Below are positions 6,792-15,183 of a stretch of DNA of 22,474 nucleotides, piece after piece. Every line of letters starts with the position of its first letter. The first letter of the stretch is position 1. Both the position numbers and the translations under genes were made by a program. The stretch comes from Sphingomonadales bacterium. GTDB lineage: Bacteria; Pseudomonadota; Alphaproteobacteria; Sphingomonadales; Sphingomonadaceae. The stretch spans positions 1 through 22,474 of the forward strand of contig RDXA01000340.1 of assembly GCA_004292705.1 (NCBI GenBank). The letters are read 5' to 3'. A model generated the notes under the pieces. The model saw only the letters and a list, made by a program, of their open reading frames with translations, did no database searches and was not told the DNA's origin.

Positions 6792-8267
6792 ATGACCCCC
6801 GCCAGCATCGCCATGAACCGTTTCGGCTATGGTTACGCTGCGCGCGATCCCGCTCCGGCCGACCCGCGCCGACATCTGTTTGCCCAGTTTGACGCGTTCG
6901 ATCCCGCTCCGCCCACCATCGCGGCACGGGTGAACACGCGCGAGCGGACCGGCGAAATGCTCGCGCTGCTGCGGCGGCTGCGGCAGGATACGCGCGCGCT
7001 CACCGCAGCGAGCGAAGGCGCCGCCCCGATGGCGCAGAGCATGGCCGACAGCATGGGGCCCGAGAACCCGCGCGCTGCCGCGCTTGCAGGCCTGCCACCC
7101 GAATATCGCGAGAAACTGATCGAGGCTCGCCGTGTGCTCGCTGATGATATCGGCGTAAGGGTGAACCTTGCCGTCTCCAGCCCCGCTCCGATGATCGAGC
7201 GGCTGGTGCATTTCTGGGCCAACCACTTCAGCGTCTCGGTCGGCAAGCCAGGCACGCAGTTCGAAGTCGGCCCGCACGAATTCGCGGCGATCCGCCCGCA
7301 TGTGCTGGGGCGCTTTGCCGATATGCTGAAAGCGGCGGTGCTGCATCCGGCGATGCTGCTCTACCTCGATCAGTTCCAGTCGATCGGCCCCAACGCGCCT
7401 TTTGCGCAGGCGCGTGCCCGGCGGGGCGGCGACACCCCGGAACGGCCGCGCGGGCTTAACGAGAACCTCGCGCGCGAGGTGCTGGAACTGCACACGTTGG
7501 GCGTCGATGGTGGCTATACTCAGGCTGACGTGACGGAGTTCGCTCGGGCACTGACCGGCTGGACCGTGCCGGGGATTGGCCGGGTGGGCCGCTTTGCCGC
7601 AGAACAGCCGGGCGGCGCGGCTTTTGTCGCGCTGGTCCATGAGCCCGGCGCACGGCAGGTGCTGGGGCGCAGCTATCCGGCGGGTGAGGCCGCGCAGGCG
7701 CTGGCGATCCTCGACGATCTCGCCGCGCATCCGGCCACCGCGCGTCATGTCGCCACCAAATTCGCCCGCCACTTCGCCGGCGACACGCCCCCGCCCGCAC
7801 TGGTTGCGCGGCTTGAGGCGGATTTCCTGCGCACGGGGGGCGATCTTGCGAGCCTCACCCGCACACTTGTCGAAGCGCCCGAAGCTTGGACCCAGAAACC
7901 GGTCAAGTTCCGCACGCCCTTTGAATGGCTCGTCGCCGCGCTGCGCCTGACCGGCGCGCAGGCGCTCCCGGCACAGCGGATCGTCGGCGCTCTCACCCAG
8001 CTTGGTCAGCTGCCCTGGGCCGCGCCCTCACCCGCCGGATACGAGGATAATGCCGCGAGCTGGGCCGGCCCCGATGCGCTCGTGCGCCGGGTAGAGCTGG
8101 CGGAGAGGCTCGTTCGCAACGCCCCGCAGGACGATGTGGTTGTGCGGGCCGAGGCGGCCTTTCCGGGCGCACTGGGCGAGACCACCCTCGCCCAGCTGAA
8201 GCGCGCCGAGAGCGGGCAACAAGCCATCGCCCTGCTGCTGGTTTCGCCTGAAATGATGCGGAGATAA
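6792..8267 (+). CDS. DUF1800 family protein
   Basis: A 491-aa protein of a widespread family without an established reaction. Recognisable blocks are ALNRFGYG-like IAMNRFGYGYAARDP near the N-terminus, LVHFWANHFSVSVGKPG (around residues 138-154), the strongly conserved GLNENLAREVLELHTLGVDGGYTQADV stretch (around 219-245) followed by EFARALTGW, and ARHVATKFARHFAGD (around 318-332). The start at 6792 is preferred because the family typically opens with the NRFGYG segment a few residues in; an earlier in-frame ATG at 6666 would add 42 residues and has no Shine-Dalgarno. No signal peptide is visible from either start. The DUF1501 gene begins 5 nt after the stop, so the two are translationally close and presumably act together, as is usual for this pair. 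Confidence 0.9.
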   Translation: MTPASIAMNRFGYGYAARDPAPADPRRHLFAQFDAFDPAPPTIAARVNTRERTGEMLALLRRLRQDTRALTAASEGAAPMAQSMADSMGPENPRAAALAGLPPEYREKLIEARRVLADDIGVRVNLAVSSPAPMIERLVHFWANHFSVSVGKPGTQFEVGPHEFAAIRPHVLGRFADMLKAAVLHPAMLLYLDQFQSIGPNAPFAQARARRGGDTPERPRGLNENLAREVLELHTLGVDGGYTQADVTEFARALTGWTVPGIGRVGRFAAEQPGGAAFVALVHEPGARQVLGRSYPAGEAAQALAILDDLAAHPATARHVATKFARHFAGDTPPPALVARLEADFLRTGGDLASLTRTLVEAPEAWTQKPVKFRTPFEWLVAALRLTGAQALPAQRIVGALTQLGQLPWAAPSPAGYEDNAASWAGPDALVRRVELAERLVRNAPQDDVVVRAEAAFPGALGETTLAQLKRAESGQQAIALLLVSPEMMRR

Positions 8268-8272
8268 TCGCC

Positions 8273-9439
8273 ATGATGCACGCCTTTGATCGCCGCGCGC
8301 TGCTTGCCGGATCGCTGATCGGCGCGGGCACCCTTGTCTTGCCTCGCGTCGCCTTCGCCAATGCGCCGGGCCACAGGAACCTGCTGTTCGTGCTGTTGCG
8401 CGGCGCGGCCGATGGCATGGCTATGCTTGCCCCCGTGGGCGATCCCGGCCTCGAAGCGCTGCGCGGTGCGAGCCTGGAAGACTACGTCAACGCGCCCCGG
8501 ATCGGCAGTTTCTTTGCTGTCCACCCGGCGCTGGCCGAGGTCGCCAAGGCTGCGCAGGCGGGCGAAGCGCTGTTCGTCCATGCCGCCGCCACGGCCTATC
8601 GCGAGCGTTCGCATTTCGACGGGCAGAACCTGATCGAGAGCGGCGGCACCGCCCCCTATGCCACCAAAGACGGTTGGCTCAACCGCCTCGCCGCGTTGCT
8701 CAACGAGGGCGCGCCCGCTCCGCTGCACGCGCTGGCAATCGCGCCCTCTGTGCCGCTCGCGCTGCGCGGGGCTGCGCCCGTCTCGAACTACGCCCCGTCC
8801 GCTCTGCCCGAGGCGAGCGAAGATCTGCTCGCCCGGGTAAGCCAGCTCTATGCCGCCGATGAGGAACTCGGCGCGCTGTGGTCACGCGCGCTGGAGACGC
8901 GGGCGATGGCGGGAGATGATGGCCTCAGGAACCTGCGCGATGCCACGGCGGCCGGTGAACTCGCTGCCTCTCTGATGCGCGATGCAGGCGGTGCCCGGAT
9001 CGGAATGATCGAGCTGGGCGGATGGGACACCCACGCGAACCAGCGCGGGGCCTTTGCCCGTTCCGCCCGCCAGCTTGACGCGCTGCTCGCTGCCTATCGC
9101 ACCGGAATGGGCGCTGGCTGGGCCGATACCATGGTGGTGGTGGCGACCGAATTCGGCCGCACGGCACGCCTCAACGGTACCGGCGGCACCGATCATGGCA
9201 CCGCCTCGGCCGCGTTGGTGATGGGCGGCGCGGTGCGCGGCGGGCGGGTGATTGCCGACTGGCCGGGCCTTGCCGACACCGCGCTATACGAAGGGCGCGA
9301 TCTTGCACCGACCATCGCGCTCGAAAGCGTGTTGGCGGGCGCGGTGGCGGAACATCTGCGGCTTGACCCCAGCCTTGCGATGACGCGCCTGTTCCCCGGG
9401 CGCGGCGACGCACCGCTCAGCGGAATCCTGCGCGCCTAG
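8273..9439 (+). CDS. DUF1501 family exported protein
   Basis: A 388-aa protein. It opens with a Tat-like signal (DRRALLAGS at residues 6-14, then a hydrophobic run to about VAFANA at residue 31), implying export of a folded protein. Family blocks are LLFVLLRGAADGMAMLAPVGDP, HVHA.../RSHFDGQNLIESG, MIELGGWDTHANQRGAF and TMVVVATEFGRTARLNGTGGTDHGTA, the last two resembling the metal-binding segments of the alkaline phosphatase/sulfatase superfamily to which DUF1501 is related. Two tandem ATGs (8273, 8276) follow a ggag at about 8260; either could start. It follows DUF1800 by 5 nt. Its stop codon shares the palindrome CTAG with the stop of the convergent GH3 gene. Function is unknown; partnership with the upstream sulfatase is positional only. 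Confidence 0.9.
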   Translation: MMHAFDRRALLAGSLIGAGTLVLPRVAFANAPGHRNLLFVLLRGAADGMAMLAPVGDPGLEALRGASLEDYVNAPRIGSFFAVHPALAEVAKAAQAGEALFVHAAATAYRERSHFDGQNLIESGGTAPYATKDGWLNRLAALLNEGAPAPLHALAIAPSVPLALRGAAPVSNYAPSALPEASEDLLARVSQLYAADEELGALWSRALETRAMAGDDGLRNLRDATAAGELAASLMRDAGGARIGMIELGGWDTHANQRGAFARSARQLDALLAAYRTGMGAGWADTMVVVATEFGRTARLNGTGGTDHGTASAALVMGGAVRGGRVIADWPGLADTALYEGRDLAPTIALESVLAGAVAEHLRLDPSLAMTRLFPGRGDAPLSGILRA

Positions 9440-11814
9440 AACGAACACTCCGCCTGCGATGCGCTCTCGTCGCGGGTGATTGCGCTGATGTCGATCAAGA
9501 AAGCCCCCTGCGAGGCAAAGGTCAGCGCGCCACCCGCCGTGCCGAGGCACGCGGGCGTCAGCACCATCTCGCGCCAGCCCTTGCCTTCGGCCACCGACAA
9601 CCCTTGCGTGATATCAAGCGCCTTGCCGCCTGCTGTGACGGACACCGGCTCCTTGGGTCGCTCACCCACCTGATAGGTGATGCGCCAGGCGGCGCCGCTT
9701 GTCGGCCCGGTCAGGGACAGCTTTGCGCCCTTAGCAAAAGCGATCCGGCGGGCATCTTCCTGCGCGCGGCGATCCAGCCCCGTCGCGGTGATGCCATTAC
9801 CGGTGCCCCGCAAATCAGGAAGCAGGGCGTTATCCGCAACAGCCTGCACTTGCGACCCAAGCTTGCCGCTGGCGAACCACACCGCACCTGTATCCTGGGT
9901 GAGCGCGCTGCAGGTCTCGTCGAGCGGCGCGAGCTGTGTTGCTGCGGCAAGATCAAGACCATATCCAAGCGGGAACAGCGCGCCTTCCGGGCCATTCAAG
10001 GGTGTGCCGTCGCATTGCGCAGGCCAGCTGAATGACAGCCGCCCGGTCGCAGGGCGCGCGCCGAACAGGACGTCGGCCACGCCAGCGCCCTCGCTCCCGG
10101 GCAGCCAGGCGGCGACAAAGGCATCGGCGACGTTGATTTCGCGGTTGACCCAAAGCGGTCGGCCCGAAAGAAACACGGCGACGGTCGGGATGCCCCGCGC
10201 ACGATAGGCCTTGAGCAAGCTCAATCCTTCCTCGTCGCGGAAGGCCAGATCCTTCCGGTCGCCGACGAATTCGGCATAGGGTTCCTCACCGAAGACCACG
10301 ATGGCAACATCGGGCTTGCCCTGCGCGCTTCCTTGGGGCGCGAGCACCGCTTCGCCGCCGCCAGCCCGTGCCGCCGCGGCGATTCCGGCCCAGATCGAGG
10401 TCGCGCCGGGGAAGTCGGCCGCGGTCAAATCACCCCCGCCCTGCCATGTCACCGACCAGCCGCCCGCTTGCTGCGGCACATTATCCGCGGCAAGACCCGC
10501 TACCTCGATGCGCGCGCCCGGCTTCACTGGCAGCACACCGTGGTTCTTGAGGATCACCTGGGATTTGGCCACGGCCTCCCGGGCAATGGCGCGGTGATCG
10601 GGCGAACCAAGCTGGGCCCACTTGCCACCAAGCGGGCGCGCCGAGGGCTTCACCGCACCGTCAAAAATACCGAGCTGCTGCTTCAGCCGCAATACCCGCA
10701 GCACCGCTTCATCAAGCCGCGCCATCGGGATCGTGCCGTTCTTGATCTGACTGACCAGCGCGGCATGCAACCCCTTCCAGTCTTCGGGCACCATATAGAC
10801 ATCGAGGCCGGCCAGCAGCGCTTGCGGGCAATCGGCATTGGTGCAGCCAGCAACCTGTCCGTGGCCGTTCCAGTCGCCGACTACAAGGCCCTGAAAGCCC
10901 AGGCGCCCGCGCAACTCGCCCGTGAGCAGCGGAGCGTTGCCGTGCATTTTGGTGCCGTTGATCGAATTGAAGCTCGCCATCACGCTGGCAACGCCTGCGC
11001 CGATCGCCGCCGGGTAAGGCGCTGCGTGGATCGCCATCAACGTCGTCAGATCGCCGTTGACGTCACCCTGATCGACACCTTGGGACGTGCCGCCGTCGCC
11101 GAAGAAGTGCTTGGCCGTGGCAGCCACCTTGCCGACCCCGAGAAAGCCTGGTTCACCGGCGCGGCCCTGCAAGCCTTCGACCATCGCCGCGCCAAGCCGG
11201 CTGACAAGAGCGGGATCCTCGGAATAGCTTTCGTAAGTGCGGCCCCAGCGGTCGTCGCGGGCCACCGCAATCGTGGGGGCGAAGGTCCAGTCGATGCCGG
11301 TCACCGCGATCTCGACCGCAGTGGCGGCCCCAATGCGACGCACCAGCTCGGCATCGCCCGCTGCGCCCAGCGCGATATTGTGCGGGAACACGGTCGCGCC
11401 GATGACATTGGCGTGGCCGTGGACAGCGTCGGTTGCCCATAGTGCCGGGATGGCTGGCTCACCCTTGGCGAGCGGCGCGGTCGAGGCGTCCCAGAAGGCA
11501 TCGGCCAGCTTCAACCAGTCGGCCGCAGGGGCCTTGTCATTGCCATAGGGGCCAGAATTGCCGCCATTGAGGATCGTGCCGAAACGGTACTGGCGCACGT
11601 CTTCCGGCGTAATCGCGCCGATATCGGGCATGATGATCTGGGCGACTTTGCGCTCAAGGCTCATCCGCGCCAGCAACGCCTCCGGGGTGTTCGCCTCAGC
11701 ACTGACCGGCGCAGCTGCGCTGACCGAGCGCACTTCCGGCGCCGTGCTACACCCCGCAAGCAGCGCTGCCAGCGCCGCCCCGCACACCAGTCGCTCGAAC
11801 CCCTTGCGCACCAT
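9436..11814 (-). CDS. Glycoside hydrolase family 3 exo-beta-glucosidase, lipoprotein
   Basis: A 792-aa enzyme that removes glucose from the non-reducing ends of beta-glucans and oligosaccharides. A lipobox LLAGC (18-22) with Ser at +2 predicts a lipoprotein sorted to the outer membrane. The GH3 barrel spans roughly residues 45-380: substrate-contact DAVHGHANVIGATVFPHNI (129-147), DDRWGRTYESYSEDP (187-201), KHFFGDGGT (235-243) and the nucleophile Asp314 in LVVGDWNGHGQ. The alpha/beta sandwich follows, with a GEEPYAEFVGDRKDL block typical of ExoI/ExoP-like members and expected to carry the acid/base Glu. A C-terminal ~150-residue beta-rich extension ends at ECSF. The ATG at 11814 has a gggagg Shine-Dalgarno. 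It is the last gene of the glucan locus, separated from the transporter by 94 nt that contain its own operator candidate. Confidence 0.95.
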   Translation of the reverse strand: MVRKGFERLVCGAALAALLAGCSTAPEVRSVSAAAPVSAEANTPEALLARMSLERKVAQIIMPDIGAITPEDVRQYRFGTILNGGNSGPYGNDKAPAADWLKLADAFWDASTAPLAKGEPAIPALWATDAVHGHANVIGATVFPHNIALGAAGDAELVRRIGAATAVEIAVTGIDWTFAPTIAVARDDRWGRTYESYSEDPALVSRLGAAMVEGLQGRAGEPGFLGVGKVAATAKHFFGDGGTSQGVDQGDVNGDLTTLMAIHAAPYPAAIGAGVASVMASFNSINGTKMHGNAPLLTGELRGRLGFQGLVVGDWNGHGQVAGCTNADCPQALLAGLDVYMVPEDWKGLHAALVSQIKNGTIPMARLDEAVLRVLRLKQQLGIFDGAVKPSARPLGGKWAQLGSPDHRAIAREAVAKSQVILKNHGVLPVKPGARIEVAGLAADNVPQQAGGWSVTWQGGGDLTAADFPGATSIWAGIAAAARAGGGEAVLAPQGSAQGKPDVAIVVFGEEPYAEFVGDRKDLAFRDEEGLSLLKAYRARGIPTVAVFLSGRPLWVNREINVADAFVAAWLPGSEGAGVADVLFGARPATGRLSFSWPAQCDGTPLNGPEGALFPLGYGLDLAAATQLAPLDETCSALTQDTGAVWFASGKLGSQVQAVADNALLPDLRGTGNGITATGLDRRAQEDARRIAFAKGAKLSLTGPTSGAAWRITYQVGERPKEPVSVTAGGKALDITQGLSVAEGKGWREMVLTPACLGTAGGALTFASQGAFLIDISAITRDESASQAECSF

Positions 11815-11846
11815 TTTGCGGCCCCTCCCAGACCCGTTTCGCTATT

Positions 11847-11864
11847 CTTGAGAACGTTATCAAG
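11847..11864. promoter_or_regulatory. Candidate LacI-family operator in front of the GH3 gene
   Basis: CTTGAGAACGTTATCAAG is an 18-bp palindrome with one mismatched pair and the central CG step typical of LacI-family operators. Its centre lies 41 nt before the GH3 ATG. It overlaps a possible minus-strand promoter made of TTGCCA (complement of 11887-11892), a 17-nt spacer and CATAAC (complement of 11864-11869), so binding would repress GH3. The same core, TTGAGAACG, recurs before the TonB receptor at 18571-18579 on the minus strand. A LacI regulator is encoded in the same locus. Confidence 0.7.
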
Positions 11865-11892
11865 TTATGCCGCCACGGATATCCTTTGGCAA

Positions 11893-11904
11893 GCCGCAAG
11901 CGGC
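11893..11904. repeat. Perfect 12-bp palindrome just after the MFS stop codon
   Basis: GCCGCAAGCGGC can fold into a 5-bp GC stem with an AA (minus strand TT) loop, four nucleotides beyond the stop codon of the MFS gene. On the minus strand it is followed by TTGCC rather than a T-run, so it is not a canonical intrinsic terminator. It may be a weak attenuator or mRNA stabiliser between the transporter and GH3. Confidence 0.3.
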
Positions 11905-11908
11905 ACAT

Positions 11909-13111
11909 TCACGGACGGCGCCCGACACCGGCAAGCAAGATCGCGCTCGCCAGCGAAAGCGCAGCAAACATGACGAAAAGCGCTCCGTAACCGAAGTGCG
12001 GCACCAGCATTACCGTCAGCCACGGCATGATCATACCCGGCACAGTATTGGTCAGGTTGAAAACGCCAAGGTCGCGCCCCCGGTGTTGCGGGGCTGGCAG
12101 CACGCGCAAGGTCTGACTGGCGTGCAAAGCAAGGAAGATCGCAGCGCTTATGGCGAAGAGTACATAGCCGGCAATGGCCCAGGCCAATGTTCCCGCTGCT
12201 GCCATGATCAGCATTCCGCAGGAGCACAATATCGCCGCCGCGATCAGCGGTGCAACTGGACGCCCGTGGCGATCCGACCAGCGTCCCAGCAGCAACGAGA
12301 GCGGGACCGCCGAGACCAGGACCATGCTGAAGATGTTGGCCGCTCCGTGCTCCGGAAAGCCGGGTGCCAGCGAGCGCAGCCAGTAGAGGAGGAAAGCGAA
12401 CATGCCGCCCTCTGCCAGCTGCACAAGCAGCCGCGCCGCCCACATCCGCAGCACCACCCGCTCGCGCACCGGCAGGGGATCAGTGATTACAGGAGCCGGT
12501 GCCACGAGTTGCGGTCGCACCCGTCCTGCCCCCAGCAACACTGCGGGCAGCACCAAAACACTCACCATAATCGCCACCACAGCGAGCCGCGCGCCGGGCT
12601 CTACGAACCCGCCGAAGGTAACGAGCGATCCTGCCAGCGCGCCGAGCGCCGGCGAGAACGCCAAGGCTCCGCCCAGCACGCCTTTCTGGGCATCAGGGAA
12701 ACAGTCTCCGGCCCACGCCATCAGGGGCGCAAGCATGAGGTTGAGCGCAACCTGCCAGATCATCACCAGTGCGATGATCGCAGACACGCTATGCACTTCG
12801 CCCACTGCCAACAGTAGGGCGTTGGAGGCGAACAACCCCGCGATAATCCACGGGCGCCGGGTGCGGGTGCGATCGCTGAGGACGCCGACGAGGATATTGG
12901 CGATGCTGGCCATGACTGCGCCGAGGAAGGTCACCTGCGCCAGCACCGCGATGTCCTCGCCCCCTTGCAGCTCCGCGATCCGCTGCGGCAAGAGCACGGT
13001 GAGAAGCGGTACATAAGCAACTGCGCCCCCCGCTGCTGCGAGCGCGAACAGGATGAGGAACCAGCCGGGCTGGCGTTCCGGCAGATCGGCAGGTGTGGCG
13101 GCGAAGGTCAA
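11909..13111 (-). CDS. Major facilitator superfamily transporter, probable sugar/oligosaccharide importer
   Basis: A 400-aa inner-membrane protein with about 12 hydrophobic segments. The loop after the second segment carries GVLSDRTRTRRPWIIAG, the MFS motif-A-like sequence (G..SDR.g.R.P.i..g) typical of sugar-transporting MFS/GPH-like proteins, repeated in degenerate form at LLLGRWSDRHGRPVAPLIAA in the second half. No ATG lies in a sensible place. The likely start is TTG (complement of 13109-13111), whose last two bases overlap the LacI stop as TTGA, implying translational coupling; a CTG ten codons in is the other option, and the next Met would remove the first two membrane helices. Placed between the LacI gene and GH3, it should move glucose or small beta-glucosides across the inner membrane (inference). 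Confidence 0.88.
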   Translation of the reverse strand: MTFAATPADLPERQPGWFLILFALAAAGGAVAYVPLLTVLLPQRIAELQGGEDIAVLAQVTFLGAVMASIANILVGVLSDRTRTRRPWIIAGLFASNALLLAVGEVHSVSAIIALVMIWQVALNLMLAPLMAWAGDCFPDAQKGVLGGALAFSPALGALAGSLVTFGGFVEPGARLAVVAIMVSVLVLPAVLLGAGRVRPQLVAPAPVITDPLPVRERVVLRMWAARLLVQLAEGGMFAFLLYWLRSLAPGFPEHGAANIFSMVLVSAVPLSLLLGRWSDRHGRPVAPLIAAAILCSCGMLIMAAAGTLAWAIAGYVLFAISAAIFLALHASQTLRVLPAPQHRGRDLGVFNLTNTVPGMIMPWLTVMLVPHFGYGALFVMFAALSLASAILLAGVGRRP

Positions 13112-14169
13112 GCCCGGGCCGGGGCCGGGGCCGGCGCGGTCGAAGCGCGTTCCACGAGCCCCGCGGCGACTTCGATCACTGCATCATCATCCCCGTCTGG
13201 CTCACGCGCGATCAGCTGCTCGACCGCGCGCGACACGGTTTCGGCGATCGGCTGGTCAATCGCGGACAAGGGCGGCTGGGAAAAGCGCACGATCGGGGTG
13301 TTGTCGAAGGAGATCAGCGACAGGTCGCGCGGCACGCGGAGACCCCGGTCGCGCGCGACCTCGAGTACGGCGAGCGCCATCTGATCAGAGGACGCAATGA
13401 TCGCGGTGAGATCAGGATTGCGATCGAGCAGCGCCTGTGCCGCGCGGGTGCCGGATTCATACCCGAAATCGCCCCGTTCAAGCAGCCCTTCGGAAGACAA
13501 ACCCACCTCGGCCAGCGCCCGTTTCCAGCCATCAATACGCCAACCGGACAGGCTGTATTGTGATGGCCCGGCGATCATGCCGATCCGCCGGTGACCGAGT
13601 TCAGACAGGCGCATGGTGGCGAGGTGCGCCGCGCCTTCATCGCCCATGGTCAGCGCAATGCCCGGCCCAGTCACATTTGATCCGATCCGGGCGAAGGGAA
13701 TGCCACGCTCGGCCAAAAGCTGCGTAATCAGCCGGTTTTCCGAGTGTGGCGGGGTCAGGATCACGCCATCGGGCTGAAGCGCGGAGAGGGCCGCACCCAG
13801 CTCGCGCTCGACATGGTCGGAATGGGTGTCGACCAGCTCCACCATCATCCGGTAGCCGTGCTGCGAGCAGGTCAGTATCCCGCCCAGCAGCATCTGGTCG
13901 ACCCAGTCCGTGCCGCGCCGCTCGCGCCAGTCGGCCAGGGTCCGCTCGCGGTCATTGATGGCAAGAATGATGTAGGAGCGTGAACCGCTCATGCGCTGGG
14001 CAGCGAGACTGGGAACATAGCCCAACCGCTCAATCGAGGCGCGCACCTTGTCGCGCAGCTGCGGGCGCACATTAGGCCCCCCGTTCACCACCCGGCTTAC
14101 GGTCTGGAGCGAGACCCCCGCGTCCTCGGCCACGTCCCTGATCGTGACTGTCTTGCGCACCCGCGCCAT
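13108..14169 (-). CDS. LacI-family transcriptional regulator of the glucan locus
   Basis: A 353-aa repressor. The N-terminal helix-turn-helix is textbook: VTIRDVAEDAGVSLQTVSRV then VNGGPNVRPQLRDKV (residues 8-42), followed by the hinge region LAAQRMSGSRS. The rest is a periplasmic-binding-protein-like sugar-sensing domain, with LQPDGVILTPP, GHRRIGMIAGP, AIIASSDQMALAVLEVARDR and LSLISFDNTPIVRFSQPPLS in expected order. The C-terminus ends in an APAPAPARA tail encoded by a GGGCCG hexamer repeated three times (13116-13133). It sits inside the operon it most likely controls, 22 nt after GH16, and its stop overlaps the transporter start, so it is probably autoregulated. Two matching palindromes (11847-11864 and 18564-18579) are its probable operators. 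The inducer is presumably a beta-glucan breakdown product. Confidence 0.93.
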   Translation of the reverse strand: MARVRKTVTIRDVAEDAGVSLQTVSRVVNGGPNVRPQLRDKVRASIERLGYVPSLAAQRMSGSRSYIILAINDRERTLADWRERRGTDWVDQMLLGGILTCSQHGYRMMVELVDTHSDHVERELGAALSALQPDGVILTPPHSENRLITQLLAERGIPFARIGSNVTGPGIALTMGDEGAAHLATMRLSELGHRRIGMIAGPSQYSLSGWRIDGWKRALAEVGLSSEGLLERGDFGYESGTRAAQALLDRNPDLTAIIASSDQMALAVLEVARDRGLRVPRDLSLISFDNTPIVRFSQPPLSAIDQPIAETVSRAVEQLIAREPDGDDDAVIEVAAGLVERASTAPAPAPARA

Positions 14170-14191
14170 TCCCCGTCCATTCCCGTCTGAC

Positions 14192-15169
14192 CTAGCGGAT
14201 GCACGCGCGCGCCGTATCGGGGTCGCTGGCGCAAGCGTAGACCCTTATCCAATCGATTGCGAATTGCGCGGGAAAACTGCCGGCGGCAACCCCCTTGGCA
14301 TTGTTTTTTTCCGACAAACCGCCGCCCACGGCAAGGTTCGCCATGACATAAAAGGGCTGATCGAACGGTGCAGCTGGTCGCCCGGCAGACTGCGGGCCAG
14401 CGGTGCTCCACTGATCAGCAGTGACGGTCAGGTGAACCCGGTCATCGACAAGAAAGCGGATCAGCCCCTCACCCCACTCCACTGCATAGACGTGGAAATC
14501 ATCCGAAGGCAGAGCAAGGCTCGGCAGCGCAGTACGGTGATCGACAAATCGGTTGAGCGGCGGGTGATCGCCGAAGTGAAGCGCGCTGATCGTGCGATTT
14601 TCGCCGCGCTCGCCGTCGCATGCATCGTACATCGCGCCAATGTTGACCGCTTCGAGAATGTCGATCTCGCCCGAGCGCGGCCAGGCGCCATAGGCATTGT
14701 CTTGCGGCATCATCCAGACCGCAGGCCAGGTCCCTTGCCCCGGCGGTACCTTGGCACGCACCTCGATCCGCCCATAGCGCCAGGCGTGGAGGCCGATGGT
14801 GCGGACCTTGCCCGAAGTATAAGGCTGAGTGATCTCTGGGTTGGGTTTGTCGGCAATCTCGGGCGGCCGGGCCGGGCCAGTGAACCGCTCCTTACGCGCC
14901 TTCAGCAGCAACAATCCGTTTTCGACGGCGACGTTCTCCAAACGGTCAGTATAGCACTGCCGCTCGTCATTGCCCCCGCCCCAGCACGAGACTTCGGGCG
15001 TCCACTTGCTGCGATCAAGCGCGGTGCCCTCGAACTCGTCGGCCCAGACCAGCTCCCAGCCTGCGCCTTCGCGCAGGACGAGGGGCTGGTCTGCGGGGGG
15101 CGAGCCTGCCCCAGAGACCAGCAGGGCCGCTGTCAGCGAACCCGCCTTCAGCAGCCCTGCGATTGTCAT
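14192..15169 (-). CDS. Glycoside hydrolase family 16 endo-beta-glucanase (laminarinase-like)
   Basis: A 325-aa exported enzyme. Residues 1-26 look like a Sec signal peptide (MTIAGLLKAGSLTAALLVSG). The mature part starts with WELVWADEFEGTALDRSKW, the usual first strand of GH16, followed by YTSGKVRT, YGRIEVRAKVP and GTWPAVWMMP. The catalytic motif GEIDILEAVN places the nucleophile at Glu168, the assisting Asp at 170 and the acid/base at Glu173. The extra residue in E-I-D-I-L-E is the beta-bulge form found in laminarinases and related beta-1,3-glucanases rather than lichenases (family knowledge). It lies 14 nt downstream of the TonB receptor and 22 nt upstream of the LacI gene on the same strand. 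Together with GH3 it would degrade laminarin-type beta-1,3-glucan; agarase- or carrageenase-like activity is less likely. Confidence 0.93.
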   Translation of the reverse strand: MTIAGLLKAGSLTAALLVSGAGSPPADQPLVLREGAGWELVWADEFEGTALDRSKWTPEVSCWGGGNDERQCYTDRLENVAVENGLLLLKARKERFTGPARPPEIADKPNPEITQPYTSGKVRTIGLHAWRYGRIEVRAKVPPGQGTWPAVWMMPQDNAYGAWPRSGEIDILEAVNIGAMYDACDGERGENRTISALHFGDHPPLNRFVDHRTALPSLALPSDDFHVYAVEWGEGLIRFLVDDRVHLTVTADQWSTAGPQSAGRPAAPFDQPFYVMANLAVGGGLSEKNNAKGVAAGSFPAQFAIDWIRVYACASDPDTARACIR

Positions 15170-15183
15170 TGGTTATGCCACGG

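Noticed and set aside
10333..11442. Plus-strand open frame (369 codons) inside the GH3 gene
   Set aside because: Antisense shadow of GH3; composition is Arg/His/Gly-rich with no motif.
11893..11904. Intrinsic terminator after the MFS gene
   Set aside because: The palindrome lacks a following T-run on either strand and the stem is only 5 bp, so it is listed as a repeat, not a terminator.
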